Part shown: positions 14,244-22,427 of the stretch, in pieces
How positions within the stretch are numbered: the first letter of the stretch is position 1
Layout: each line of letters begins with the position of its first letter
Assembly: GCF_007035645.1 (NCBI RefSeq)
Contig: NZ_AP019632.1
Span: 2,542,001-2,606,000 of the forward strand
Length of the DNA stretch: 64,000 bases
Origin: Enterobacter asburiae
GTDB lineage: Bacteria; Pseudomonadota; Gammaproteobacteria; Enterobacterales; Enterobacteriaceae
Reading direction: 5' to 3'
Notes under the pieces: generated by a model
Databases searched by the model: none
Told to the model about the DNA's origin: nothing
What the model saw: only the letters and a program-made list of their open reading frames with translations
Position numbers and translations under genes: made by a program

Positions 14244-14936
14244 ATGGGATTCTCGGAGCGTCTGGCGCAGGCAATGAAACATGCTGGATATACACAGGGC
14301 CGATTAGCCAAAGATGTCGGCATGGCTCAGTCAAGCGTAAATAAGTTACTCAAGGACGCGAACGGCTCTCGTAAAACCGTTGAGATCGCTTCTGTTCTGG
14401 GAGTGCGGCCGGAGTGGCTGTCTACTGGCGAAGGGGAAATGGCTTCCAATGGCTTAAAAGAACCGACTGCGCTATATCAGGTTAAGCCGTCATTGAATGG
14501 GGTTTACCGCGTGGATGTTCTCGACGTTAAAGCCAGTGCTGGGCCGGGCGCAACTGTCACCAGCGATTTCATTGAAACTATCCGAGCCATTGAATATACA
14601 ACTGAACAAGCGCGCGCATTGTTCGGCAACCGACCAGCTGCACACGTCAAAGTCATAACGGTTAACGGCGACAGCATGGATGGCACCATTTCGCCTGGCG
14701 ATCAAATTTTCGTTGATACCAGCGTTACGCATTTTGACGGCGATGGGGTTTATGTATTTGTCTTCGGCAAAACCCTTCATGTTAAGCGCCTTCAGATGCA
14801 GCGTGACCGCCTCGCGGTAATATCCGACAATCCGATTTACGAAAAGTGGTACGTTGAACCTGAAGATGAAGATACATTTTATGTGATGGCCAAAGTTCTG
14901 CTTAGGCAGTCTGTTGACTATAAAAGATTCGCGTAA
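14244..14936 (+). CDS. CI-type prophage repressor (S24 peptidase-like)
   Basis: The 230-residue protein has an N-terminal helix-turn-helix (ERLAQAMKHAGYTQGRLAKDVGMAQSSVNKLLKDANGS) and a C-terminal S24 self-cleavage domain. The cleavage site is probably the Ala-Gly in VKASAGPGA; the catalytic serine is in VNGDSMDGTISPGDQIFVD and the lysine in GKTLHVKRLQ. It should hold the prophage silent by binding the two operator clusters, and cleave itself with RecA help after DNA damage. The ATG at 14244 follows AGGGG at a good distance; upstream GTG codons are less well placed. Confidence 0.92.
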   Translation: MGFSERLAQAMKHAGYTQGRLAKDVGMAQSSVNKLLKDANGSRKTVEIASVLGVRPEWLSTGEGEMASNGLKEPTALYQVKPSLNGVYRVDVLDVKASAGPGATVTSDFIETIRAIEYTTEQARALFGNRPAAHVKVITVNGDSMDGTISPGDQIFVDTSVTHFDGDGVYVFVFGKTLHVKRLQMQRDRLAVISDNPIYEKWYVEPEDEDTFYVMAKVLLRQSVDYKRFA

Positions 14937-14962
14937 AGATAAAATACGGAAATAATAAGATT

Positions 14963-15499
14963 ATGAAATGGTTGAAATTTGCAATTTTAAGCACAGCTTT
15001 GATTTCTTCTCAGGCAATGTCTGCGAGATGGTTGTTAACATATTCTAAAGATGAGATGCGTGGTACAACTGAGAAAATTCTACAGACTAACTCAAAGCGA
15101 CCTGTTGATTTACAGCCACCATATCAAGGCGGATCATGGCTGGCGATGGTTCTGCGCTCCCCTAGAGTCGAACTAAAAGAAGGTGAAAACCCTGACAATA
15201 TTCAGCTAGATAAAGCAATCCTCATTATCACTAAAGGGCAATTCAACTGTCCTTCATATGATGGTTGTTACATCAATGTGAAATTTGATGACGAAAAAAT
15301 ACAGAAATACAAAACACTCAGGCCAAATAATGGTAGTACTGATGTTATTTACTTAGAAAATCCAAAAGTGTTTCTACAGGACATAGCTAAACATAAGAAA
15401 CTGATTATCGAGGCCGATTTTTATCAATCTGGAGCTCGTCAGTTCACTTTCGATTTAAATGGATATTCTACCCCAGAAATAAATCCAGAAACAGAATAA
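14963..15499 (+). CDS. Secreted cargo protein expressed with the repressor
   Basis: The 178-residue protein starts with a signal peptide, MKWLKFAILSTALISSQAMSA, with probable cleavage after AMSA, so it should go to the periplasm or beyond. The mature part has a cysteine pair (NCPSYDGCYI) that could form a disulphide. It is AT-richer than the phage genes around it and has its own terminator. It lies 26 bp after the repressor, where lambda carries rexAB, so it is likely made in the lysogen. I do not recognise a family. Confidence 0.7.
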   Translation: MKWLKFAILSTALISSQAMSARWLLTYSKDEMRGTTEKILQTNSKRPVDLQPPYQGGSWLAMVLRSPRVELKEGENPDNIQLDKAILIITKGQFNCPSYDGCYINVKFDDEKIQKYKTLRPNNGSTDVIYLENPKVFLQDIAKHKKLIIEADFYQSGARQFTFDLNGYSTPEINPETE

Positions 15500-15504
15500 C
15501 ATCC

Positions 15505-15526
15505 AACCCGCTCCGGCGGGTTTTTT
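15505..15526 (+). terminator. Terminator of the repressor-cargo operon
   Basis: AACCCGC/GCGGGTT (15505-15511 with 15516-15522) with a 4-base loop runs into six T. Confidence 0.85.
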
Positions 15527-15608
15527 ACTGCCCTCACCCACCCACTCCTCCTCTTTCCCCCAACTTTTAACCCAACAGCTATCACTTTTTTCGCCATTCA
15601 CAAAAAAA

Positions 15609-15693
15609 TATCGCTTTAACATTCAATTAATTATCACTTTATCGATGATTGTTATCGTTTTGGCGATTGACTGAGTTAATCGCTTTAGCTATT
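15609..15693. promoter_or_regulatory. Left operator cluster (O_L-like, three to four sites)
   Basis: These are dyads of the same type as at O_R: TATCAC-TTTA-TCGATG at 15632-15647, TATCGT-TTTG-GCGATT at 15653-15668 and AATCGC-TTTA-GCTATT at 15678-15693. A half-site TATCGC-TTTA lies at 15609-15618. The decamer TATCACTTTA is identical in the O_R cluster. The repressor and cargo genes lie between the clusters, as cI and rexAB do in lambda. Confidence 0.75.
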
Positions 15694-15695
15694 GT
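15667..15695 (+). promoter_or_regulatory. Early promoter P_L
   Basis: TTGACT (15667-15672) and TATTGT (15690-15695) are spaced by 17 bp and read toward the recombination genes. One operator fills the spacer and the next touches the -35, the same geometry as at P_R. Confidence 0.75.
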
Positions 15696-15765
15696 TAACC
15701 ACATAGACGAACGGCGCGTCGTTAAACCATGCGTCAGACGCCCGGCGGGCTCAGGGTGAATGGCA

Positions 15766-15918
15766 ATGGTGCGTAATCAAACGACTTTCATACCTCAGTC
15801 GCTTCACCGAGGCGCCTTAGTTATGAAAACCAGCGGCCATCCACCGCTACAACAATGTGCATCAGGTATAAACGTTCCGCTGGCCGGCGATAAGGCAAAC
15901 GAGGGTGAGAATGATTGA
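15766..15918 (+). CDS. 50-residue small early phage protein
   Basis: This is the first gene after P_L. It opens at ATG 15766 and reads MVRNQTTFIPQSLHRGALVM to a TGA inside the next gene. Its ribosome site (CAGGGTGAA, about ten bases up) is moderate. The 8-bp overlap with the next start suggests coupling. Small proteins at this place in Rac-like phages include host-inhibiting peptides, but no match is recognised. Confidence 0.5.
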   Translation: MVRNQTTFIPQSLHRGALVMKTSGHPPLQQCASGINVPLAGDKANEGEND

Positions 15919-16027
15919 TTTCGCACGCAAACCAGGACGGCAACAGGCCGTGAAACTGAACCTCTTCGAGGTGATTCTTCGCCGCCTGTGCTACCTGCTG
16001 GCGCAAAAGGGGAATCCAGATGTGTAA
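15911..16027 (+). CDS. 38-residue small early phage protein
   Basis: The product reads MIDFARKPGRQQAVKLNLFE and continues VILRRLCYLLAQKGNPDV. It is basic and amphipathic. GAGGGTGAG lies just before the ATG. Its start overlaps the previous gene by 8 bp, and its stop overlaps the next gene by 8 bp (ATGTGTAA). This close packing on both sides favours a real gene. Function unknown. Confidence 0.55.
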   Translation: MIDFARKPGRQQAVKLNLFEVILRRLCYLLAQKGNPDV

Positions 16028-16184
16028 CTCAACGAAATGCGGGTACTGCGGCAAGCCGGTTAAACCGGGGGAAGTAGTCAAAAGTACCCTTCTCTATTGC
16101 AACGGCGCACAGCTGGCGCGCAAAGATAAAGAATACTGCTCTGAACGTTGTGCTTCGTACGACCAGATGGCCCACGAGGCATAA
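16020..16184 (+). CDS. 54-residue zinc-finger-like phage protein
   Basis: The product reads MCNSTKCGYCGKPVKPGE and later EYCSERCASYDQMAHEA. Cysteines at CGYC and CSERC could hold one zinc ion. AAGGGG lies eight bases before the ATG. It is the last of three overlapping small genes between P_L and recE. No function is known to me. Confidence 0.6.
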   Translation: MCNSTKCGYCGKPVKPGEVVKSTLLYCNGAQLARKDKEYCSERCASYDQMAHEA

Positions 16185-16324
16185 CGTAAAAGCCGCGCAA
16201 GGCGGCCCGTACGTCCGGTGCTCCCGACCAAAGTTACACCGGAAAACTACTTAAAAAACCAAAGTTCACCCAATGGGCGCTATCTCTGGCCCGGGGATCT
16301 TACATCTAAAAAAGAGGATCTCAC

Positions 16325-19300
16325 ATGGAATTTTTCTATGTAGTTAAGGCTACGCAGAAATCTTGCAAAGAAGACGCAGTGATTTGGTTCACTGCTAAAT
16401 CAGAAGCCCGTGCCAACCTGCAGCTCGATGTTGAGCTGGAAGATGCTGGTATTGAAACCGGCCGCGGTAAGGATTACGCCAAACCTGTTCGCACCGATTT
16501 CCCAGTCTTCGACGACCTCCCGGAAGAAAGCACCGTGGATTACACCTGGTGCAAACGCTACGAACTCCAGGATAATGGACGCACCTGGCTGCCAAAGGCT
16601 GGTGCTGAGTCGACTGGTGCCGGTGATAACACTCCCGCACCGGAAACGACCGTTAATGTCGAAACTACCATCGAAAGTGTCCCGCTTGAAAACCGCACTC
16701 CAGCGGTCCGTTTTGCCGTCCACCTGACCAGCGACAAATACCAGTCACATATCACTAAAGAGCAGCAGCTGGCTGCCAGCGAAATGTCTCTGGATGAAGG
16801 CAACACTTATCTCCAGAACCTGCTGCTGGCGAAAAACGACATCCCTGAAGTTGCCGAACTCAGCCTGAACGCTGAGTGGAAACTGGTTCAGGCGATTAAG
16901 CAGGTATTCGCGCCAGATGAAGCGCACGAAACTGAAATTATCGCTGCATTCATGGCTGACTGGGCGAGAGCAGATGCCGGCGACCGCAATCAGTTAGTTG
17001 CAGAGTGGAGAAGCGGAAAAATTAATCTTCTCAAATCAGAAATCACCAGCGATGCCGGCGTTACAACCGGTCAGGATCCAGAACCTGAAACCGGTATTCA
17101 GATTGACGAGAATGATGACGAAACCACACGTTATCCAGTCCTTCGTATGCCCTTCCGCAAGCAGCTACTCGCCCAGTTCACCGGCGATGAACTGCGCCAC
17201 CACTTAACCCGCGAAGAATACGAAGGTATCAGCGCGCTGGAAATGGACACTGACAACGGCTACGTCCAGAACCTGCTGCTGGCGGCAGAAAACTGCGAAG
17301 AGGTTAAGGGTTACGATACCAAAGACCTGTGGCGCTACACCGAGGCCATTCGCAAGGTGTTCAGCCAGGAGAAGCGTCACGAACTCGCTTTGGTTCTCCG
17401 ATTCACCAGAATCTGGGCGGCGACTGATTACATTGACCGCGGCATTCTCGTTCGCGAATGGGCTGCAGGTAATCGCATCAGTAATATTCAGCGCACTGAT
17501 TCTGGTACCAATGCAGACGGCGGCTATGTAACGGATCGCGGCGAAGGCGCGCACCACACTCTGGACACCCTCGATCTTGAGATCGCATGCGCCCTACTGC
17601 CTATGGACTTCCACCACTTCGAAATACCTTCGAGCGTGTTACGACGTGCCAAAGAAATCGTGGCTAAGAAAGAAGAACCATGGAAATCATGGAGCGCCAT
17701 CCTGCGTAATCAGCCCGGCGTACTGGCGGTGAACCGTGCGGCAATCTTCAATCTGATCCGCATCGCACCAGAGAACATTCATCACACGCCAGCGGCTCAT
17801 CTTGAGTTTGTGAATAAAACCATGACGGCTGAGTTTAACTCTGCTGTGGAGCTACTGCCGTTGCCTACTGCTGCAGTTGAGACTGAAGCCCCAGTTGAAC
17901 AACCACAGGTTGAAAATCTCGGCAGTGGAGTGTTCTCCATCGATGGCCTGATGGGTGGAAATACCGAACCGGTCGTCGATACCTCCTCAAATGAAGTCGA
18001 AAAAACGGAAAACGCAGCGGAGACCACCAACGATGTGCAGATGGAAACGGCTAAGCCAGAGAAAGACGAAGATGTTGGTTCGGTACCACCGAGCGAAAGT
18101 ACTGATGCAGCTAATTCGCAGACAGATTCCGTAGCGTTGGAAGAACACCAAGCAGAACCGGTAATTGAATACCCGGCTTACTTCGAGCCTGGCCGCTACG
18201 AAGGCCTACCGAATGACGTTTATCACGCAGCAAACGGTATTAGCTCAACCCAGGTGAAAGATGCCCGTGTCAGCCTGATGTACTTCAACGCGCGCCATGT
18301 GGCTAAAACCATCCCGCGCACAGCGTCCAAAGTGCTGGATATGGGAAATCTGGTGCACGCCCTTGCACTGCAGCCGGAAAACCTCGAAGCAGAATTCAGC
18401 GTAGAACCTGAGATCCCAGAGGGTACTTTCACCACCACCGCAACTCTGCGCGAGTTCATCGACGCGTACAACGCCAGCCTGCCGGCGCTGCTAAGCGCTG
18501 ACGAGATTAAAGCGTTACTTGAAGAACATAACGCGTCCCTTCCCGCTCCAGCGCCGCTTGGCGCCAGCCTGGAAGAAACGGCTCAAAGCTATATGGCTCT
18601 GCCTGCTGAGTACCAGCGTATTGAAGAAGGCCAGAAGCAAACGGCGACGGCAATGAAAGCGTGCATCAAAGAGTACAACGCCACTCTGCAGGCGCAGGTT
18701 AAAACCAGCGGCAGCCGTGATGCGCTACTCGAGCAATTAGCGATCATCAATCCTGATTTGGTCGCACAGGAAGCGCAGAAACCGACGCCGCTGAAAGTGT
18801 CCGGCACCAAGGCAGACATGATCCAAGCAGTTAAGTCGGTTAAGCCCGATGCCATATTCGCCGACGAACTGCTGGATGCCTGGCGCGACAACCCTGGCGA
18901 AAAGATTCTGGTTACCCGCCAGCAACTGGCCACAGCGCGGGCAATTCAGTCAGCACTACTGGCGCACCCGACCGCGGGCATGCTGCTGACACATCCAAGC
19001 CGCGCCGTTGAAGTGAGCTACTTCGGTTTTGACGACGAAACAGGTTTAGAAGTGCGTGTACGTCCGGACCTTGAAATTGAACTGGACGGCGTGCGCATCG
19101 GTGCGGACCTGAAAACCATCAGCATGTGGAACGTGAAGCAAGAAAGCCTACGCGCCAGGCTGCACCGGGAAATCATTGACCGGGACTACCACCTCAGTGC
19201 GGCTATGTATTGCGAGACCGCGGCGCTGGACCAGTTCTTCTGGGTTTTCGTCAACAAAGACGAGAACTACCACTGGATCGCCATCATTGAGGCGTCAACC

Positions 19301-19462
19301 GAACTGCTGGAACTGGGCATGCTCGAGTACCGCAAAACGATGCGCGCCATTGCCACAGGTTTCGACACGGGCGAATGGCCAGCGCCGATCACTACCGATT
19401 ACACCGATGAACTGAACGACTTCGACCTGCGCCGCCTCGAAGCGCTGCGCGCTCAGGCTTAA
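16325..19462 (+). CDS. recE: Exonuclease VIII (RecE-like), unusually long
   Basis: RecE digests the 5' strand of double-stranded DNA ends and works with RecT to anneal single strands. The catalytic domain begins near residue 615 (EYPAYFEPGRYEGLPNDVYHAANGISSTQVKDAR) and contains DMGNLVHALALQPE and the PD-(D/E)XK core VRPDLEIELDGVRIGADLKT. The protein is 1045 residues, longer than E. coli RecE (866). The N-terminal region holds two related segments of ~110 residues, about 126-233 and 271-384, both with a YxQNLLLA motif and a WxxRADxxDRxxLVxEW-type end. AGAGGAT precedes the ATG. Confidence 0.9.
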   Translation: MEFFYVVKATQKSCKEDAVIWFTAKSEARANLQLDVELEDAGIETGRGKDYAKPVRTDFPVFDDLPEESTVDYTWCKRYELQDNGRTWLPKAGAESTGAGDNTPAPETTVNVETTIESVPLENRTPAVRFAVHLTSDKYQSHITKEQQLAASEMSLDEGNTYLQNLLLAKNDIPEVAELSLNAEWKLVQAIKQVFAPDEAHETEIIAAFMADWARADAGDRNQLVAEWRSGKINLLKSEITSDAGVTTGQDPEPETGIQIDENDDETTRYPVLRMPFRKQLLAQFTGDELRHHLTREEYEGISALEMDTDNGYVQNLLLAAENCEEVKGYDTKDLWRYTEAIRKVFSQEKRHELALVLRFTRIWAATDYIDRGILVREWAAGNRISNIQRTDSGTNADGGYVTDRGEGAHHTLDTLDLEIACALLPMDFHHFEIPSSVLRRAKEIVAKKEEPWKSWSAILRNQPGVLAVNRAAIFNLIRIAPENIHHTPAAHLEFVNKTMTAEFNSAVELLPLPTAAVETEAPVEQPQVENLGSGVFSIDGLMGGNTEPVVDTSSNEVEKTENAAETTNDVQMETAKPEKDEDVGSVPPSESTDAANSQTDSVALEEHQAEPVIEYPAYFEPGRYEGLPNDVYHAANGISSTQVKDARVSLMYFNARHVAKTIPRTASKVLDMGNLVHALALQPENLEAEFSVEPEIPEGTFTTTATLREFIDAYNASLPALLSADEIKALLEEHNASLPAPAPLGASLEETAQSYMALPAEYQRIEEGQKQTATAMKACIKEYNATLQAQVKTSGSRDALLEQLAIINPDLVAQEAQKPTPLKVSGTKADMIQAVKSVKPDAIFADELLDAWRDNPGEKILVTRQQLATARAIQSALLAHPTAGMLLTHPSRAVEVSYFGFDDETGLEVRVRPDLEIELDGVRIGADLKTISMWNVKQESLRARLHREIIDRDYHLSAAMYCETAALDQFFWVFVNKDENYHWIAIIEASTELLELGMLEYRKTMRAIATGFDTGEWPAPITTDYTDELNDFDLRRLEALRAQA

Positions 19463-19471
19463 GGGGGATTT

Positions 19472-20557
19472 ATGCATAACACTAACGTTACAATTGCTGA
19501 CCAGAACACCGTTATTAACTCCAACGTGGCTTTGTTTGATTCCCAGTATCTGAACGCCATCAGCACGTTCGCGCAGATTATGGCGCAAGGCACTGCCACC
19601 GTTCCTAAGCACCTGCAGGGCAATCAGGCCGATTGCATGGCTGTAGCGATGCAAGCGGCACAGTGGCAGATGAATCCCTTTGCCGTGGCGCAGAAGACGC
19701 ACCTGATTAACGGTGTGCTCGGGTATGAAGCGCAGCTGGTTAATGCCGTCATTTCACGCAGCGGCATGCTGGCCAGCCGTTTTGAATATGAGTGGTACGG
19801 GCCATGGGAAAAGGTCGTTGGAAAATTCCATATCCGTAAAGGAGACAAAGGCGAGTACCGCGTCCCGGGCTGGACCCTGGCTGACGAAGCCGGGATCGGC
19901 ATCATTATCCGCGCAACGCTTAAAGGCGAAGATCAGCCGAGAGAACTCGATTTGCTGCTGGCTCAGGCCCGAACCCGAAACTCAACCCTTTGGGCTGACG
20001 ACCCTCGCCAGCAGCTGGCGTATCTGGCAGTCAAACGCTGGGCGAGACTGTTCTGCCCGGATGTGATTCTGGGCGTCTACACCCCGGATGAACTCGATGA
20101 TCGCCGTGAAGAACGAGAGGTAAACCCCGTACCGACGCAGCACGTAAGCCTTGCAGACATTTCAGGTGACAACGTCACTACCACTCAAACGGCTCAGGAA
20201 TCAGCTCAAAACATTGATGCACTTGCTGATGATTTTCGTGATCGCATCGAGGCGGCTCAGGATGTGGATAGCGCTAAAGCTCTGCGCGCAGATATTGAAA
20301 CCGTCAAAGCAACGCTGGGTTCTGCCCTGTTCACTGAGCTGAAAAACAAGGCCGTGAAGCGTTATTACCTGGTTGATGCACGGAACAAAGTCGAAGCAGC
20401 CATCAATTCCTTGCCACCTTCAGATGAGCCCGATGCAGCTGCGCGGTTCGCAGAAGTAGAGCGCGTTCTTGCATCGTCGAAACGCCATCTGGGCGACGAA
20501 CTGCATAGTCAGTTCAGCATCACCCTGGCGGATATGAAACCGGAATATTTGGGCTAA
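19472..20557 (+). CDS. recT: Single-strand annealing protein RecT
   Basis: The 361-residue protein carries the RecT family core: ALFDSQYLNAISTFAQIMA, then HLQGNQADCMAVAMQAAQWQMNPFAVAQKTHLINGVLGYEAQLVNAVI. RecT binds single-stranded DNA made by RecE and drives annealing and strand invasion. A separate C-terminal helical region of about 100 residues (ALADDFRDRIEAAQDVDSAKAL onward) exceeds the E. coli RecT length of 269 and may bind a partner. The gene follows recE by 9 bp with a strong GGGGG site. Confidence 0.92.
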   Translation: MHNTNVTIADQNTVINSNVALFDSQYLNAISTFAQIMAQGTATVPKHLQGNQADCMAVAMQAAQWQMNPFAVAQKTHLINGVLGYEAQLVNAVISRSGMLASRFEYEWYGPWEKVVGKFHIRKGDKGEYRVPGWTLADEAGIGIIIRATLKGEDQPRELDLLLAQARTRNSTLWADDPRQQLAYLAVKRWARLFCPDVILGVYTPDELDDRREEREVNPVPTQHVSLADISGDNVTTTQTAQESAQNIDALADDFRDRIEAAQDVDSAKALRADIETVKATLGSALFTELKNKAVKRYYLVDARNKVEAAINSLPPSDEPDAAARFAEVERVLASSKRHLGDELHSQFSITLADMKPEYLG

Positions 20558-20595
20558 CGAGATTGGGAGGGGAAACCCTCCCTCAAGGAGAAGAA

Positions 20596-20838
20596 ATGCG
20601 ACTGATTAATCGAGGCAGTAAGCAATCCCCTTTAGCTCGCCAGGCATGTGAAATCGCACTCGCAGCCCACCAGCAAAGATATGGTGATTATGGGCGCAGC
20701 AAGATGAAAGAGACCTATACGGTAAGAGTGGAAGGCGTGAAGGTCTGGGTTGAAGTGGTCAACTGCAAGGCAAGCTACGTGGCCACAGCAATGACCGGCA
20801 TGCGCCGACTGCGTTCCCTGCCCGGCCAGGCAAACTGA
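20596..20838 (+). CDS. Small conserved phage protein (DUF4060-like)
   Basis: The 80-residue protein begins MRLINRGSKQSPLARQACEIAL and ends TAMTGMRRLRSLPGQAN. The pattern recalls the DUF4060 group found in Enterobacteriaceae phages; this is from memory and not certain. AAGGAGAAGAA lies before the ATG at 20596. It sits between recT and the excisionase, in the same operon. Function unknown. Confidence 0.6.
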   Translation: MRLINRGSKQSPLARQACEIALAAHQQRYGDYGRSKMKETYTVRVEGVKVWVEVVNCKASYVATAMTGMRRLRSLPGQAN

Positions 20839-20902
20839 AACTGAAATATCAACGACTAAAGACCGGCATATCTATACTCATGCCGGTTACCTGAGGTGAA
20901 CC

Positions 20903-21118
20903 ATGTCGCAGGTAATTTACGATTCAGAATGGGGCGTTGCTTCAAAACTAAAAGAGAAGACAGGCCTTACAGATCGTCAGATTAAAAGCTATCGCCAAAC
21001 CTCCTGGGTAGAAGGTGTTCATTTTAAGAGAATCCCATTGGATGGAAGCAGCTCCGAAGAGCGAGGACTTGTCTGGTACAACATCCCAAACATTAACAGG
21101 TTTGTGAAGGAGGCATAA
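20903..21118 (+). CDS. xis: Excisionase
   Basis: The 71-residue protein reads MSQVIYDSEWGVASKLKEKTGLTDRQIKSYR and has the winged-helix start of excisionases of the DUF1233/YdaQ type. These proteins bend DNA at the attachment site and turn integrase toward excision. GAGGTGAACC precedes the ATG. Its stop overlaps the integrase start as TAATG, the usual xis-int coupling. Confidence 0.85.
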   Translation: MSQVIYDSEWGVASKLKEKTGLTDRQIKSYRQTSWVEGVHFKRIPLDGSSSEERGLVWYNIPNINRFVKEA

Positions 21119-22398
21119 TGGCTGCAATGCCAACGGGTGTTGAGATCCACAACAATAAAATACGAATAAGTTTCAAGTTTCAGGGCGTTAGATGTCGAGA
21201 AACATTGAAAGGATGGATCGTAAATGCATCGAATCTCAAAAAAGCCGGGAATCTAAGGGCCAAAATTGTAAGCGAGATTCAACTGGGCACTTTTGACTAC
21301 CGGGGCATGTTCCCGGAGTCAAAGGTGTCAGCAAAGTTTTATGCATCTAAAAATATTACGACGTTCTCCGAACTTGCATCAACATGGTATGAAAACCATA
21401 AAATCGATCTCTCACCCAATGCCACAAGAAGCTATGGGATAGCTGTAAGAACGTTAACAAAACTAATCGGCCCTGAAACGCTGGTTGCATCCATCACCAA
21501 CAGCGACATTCTGGGCTGGAGAAAGGAATTACTGACTGGCGAGACTAACTATGCTCCCGAAAAGAGGAGAAATAAAACCGGCCGCGCCGTTAGAACAGTA
21601 GATTATTATCTGGCCATCTTGCGGCAAATCCTCGACTATGCGGTTAAAAATAAAGTCATTTCGTATCAACCATATGTCGGGATAAAAAGGCTTCGCAAAG
21701 GGCAAACAAAACCAGATCCACTTCTGAGACATGAGTTTGAGCAGTTGAAAGAGACTGCTCCGGCTCAGCAGAAAAACATGTGGCAATTTTTCGCTTATAC
21801 CGGCGTTCGACCCGGGGAGCTTTGCGCTCTTGCCTGGGAGGATATCGATCTTAATTCTGGCGAAGCTAACATTGCGCGCAATCTAACTCAGGAAGGCTTG
21901 TTTGGACCACCCAAAACCGAAGCTGGATACCGGACGATAAAGTTACTGGAGCCGGCTCTGGAAGCTTTGCGAGCTCAAAAGGAACTTACCGGGAGTGCCC
22001 CTAAGGTACCAATCACTTTTCACCACCGGGAGTTCGGTAAAACGGAAACGCAGAAACTGCACTTTGTGTTTATGCCTCGACCTCAGAAAGGCAAGCAAGC
22101 TGCGTACTATTCAGTCAGTTCAATTGTGTCATTATGGGATATTACGGTAAGACGATCGGGAATTCGCCGCAGACGCCCCTATCAGCTGCGTCATACATAC
22201 GCATGCTGGATGTTGTCGGCAGGTGCTAATCCTGCTTTTATAGCGAATCAGATGGGTCATGAGAATGCAGAGATGGTCTTCCATGTATACTCTGCGTGGA
22301 TAAATGCTCTCGATAGCGATCAGGTATCATTTTTGAATCAGCGCTTTGGCGGATATGCAAATGCCCCTATAGTGCCCCTGAAGGTAAAAACAAAGTAG
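21118..22398 (+). CDS. int: Tyrosine integrase
   Basis: The 426-residue recombinase inserts and removes the prophage. The catalytic residues are visible: arginine in YTGVRPGELCALAWEDID, the H-x-x-R box in YQLRHTYACWML, and the nucleophile tyrosine in MGHENAEMVFHVYSAW. The N-terminal part has the arm-binding region (MPTGVEIHNNKIRISFKFQGVRCRETL) and the core-binding SAM-like domain. It reads toward the host and stops 29 bp before rstB, so transcripts from P_L or from xis-int could run into rstB. Confidence 0.95.
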   Translation: MAAMPTGVEIHNNKIRISFKFQGVRCRETLKGWIVNASNLKKAGNLRAKIVSEIQLGTFDYRGMFPESKVSAKFYASKNITTFSELASTWYENHKIDLSPNATRSYGIAVRTLTKLIGPETLVASITNSDILGWRKELLTGETNYAPEKRRNKTGRAVRTVDYYLAILRQILDYAVKNKVISYQPYVGIKRLRKGQTKPDPLLRHEFEQLKETAPAQQKNMWQFFAYTGVRPGELCALAWEDIDLNSGEANIARNLTQEGLFGPPKTEAGYRTIKLLEPALEALRAQKELTGSAPKVPITFHHREFGKTETQKLHFVFMPRPQKGKQAAYYSVSSIVSLWDITVRRSGIRRRRPYQLRHTYACWMLSAGANPAFIANQMGHENAEMVFHVYSAWINALDSDQVSFLNQRFGGYANAPIVPLKVKTK

Positions 22399-22427
22399 TT
22401 AATTACTTGATTTCCCGGTGATATTTA
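22390..22427. other. Probable attachment junction (attL or attR) between int and rstB
   Basis: Host sequence must begin between the integrase end and the rstB ATG. The core cannot be named because the other junction is outside the window. The bases before the ATG (GGTGA, six bases up) give rstB a weak ribosome site. Confidence 0.5.

Larger units (their letters stand above)
1..22427. mobile_element. Lambdoid prophage with Rac-like early region (partial; late genes lie off the left edge)
   Basis: This is the immunity, replication and recombination end of a lambdoid prophage. Seen in order from right to left: integrase, excisionase, RecT, RecE, small early genes, P_L with operators, CI-type repressor, P_R with operators, YdaS, YdaT, O, P, cargo, DUF1367, RusA, Q and the start of the late leader. 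Lysis, packaging and structural genes are not in the window, so completeness cannot be judged. The integrase stop is 29 bp from the rstB start, so the right attachment junction must lie in or next to that gap. The left junction is outside the window, so the core repeat cannot be defined here. Confidence 0.93.
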
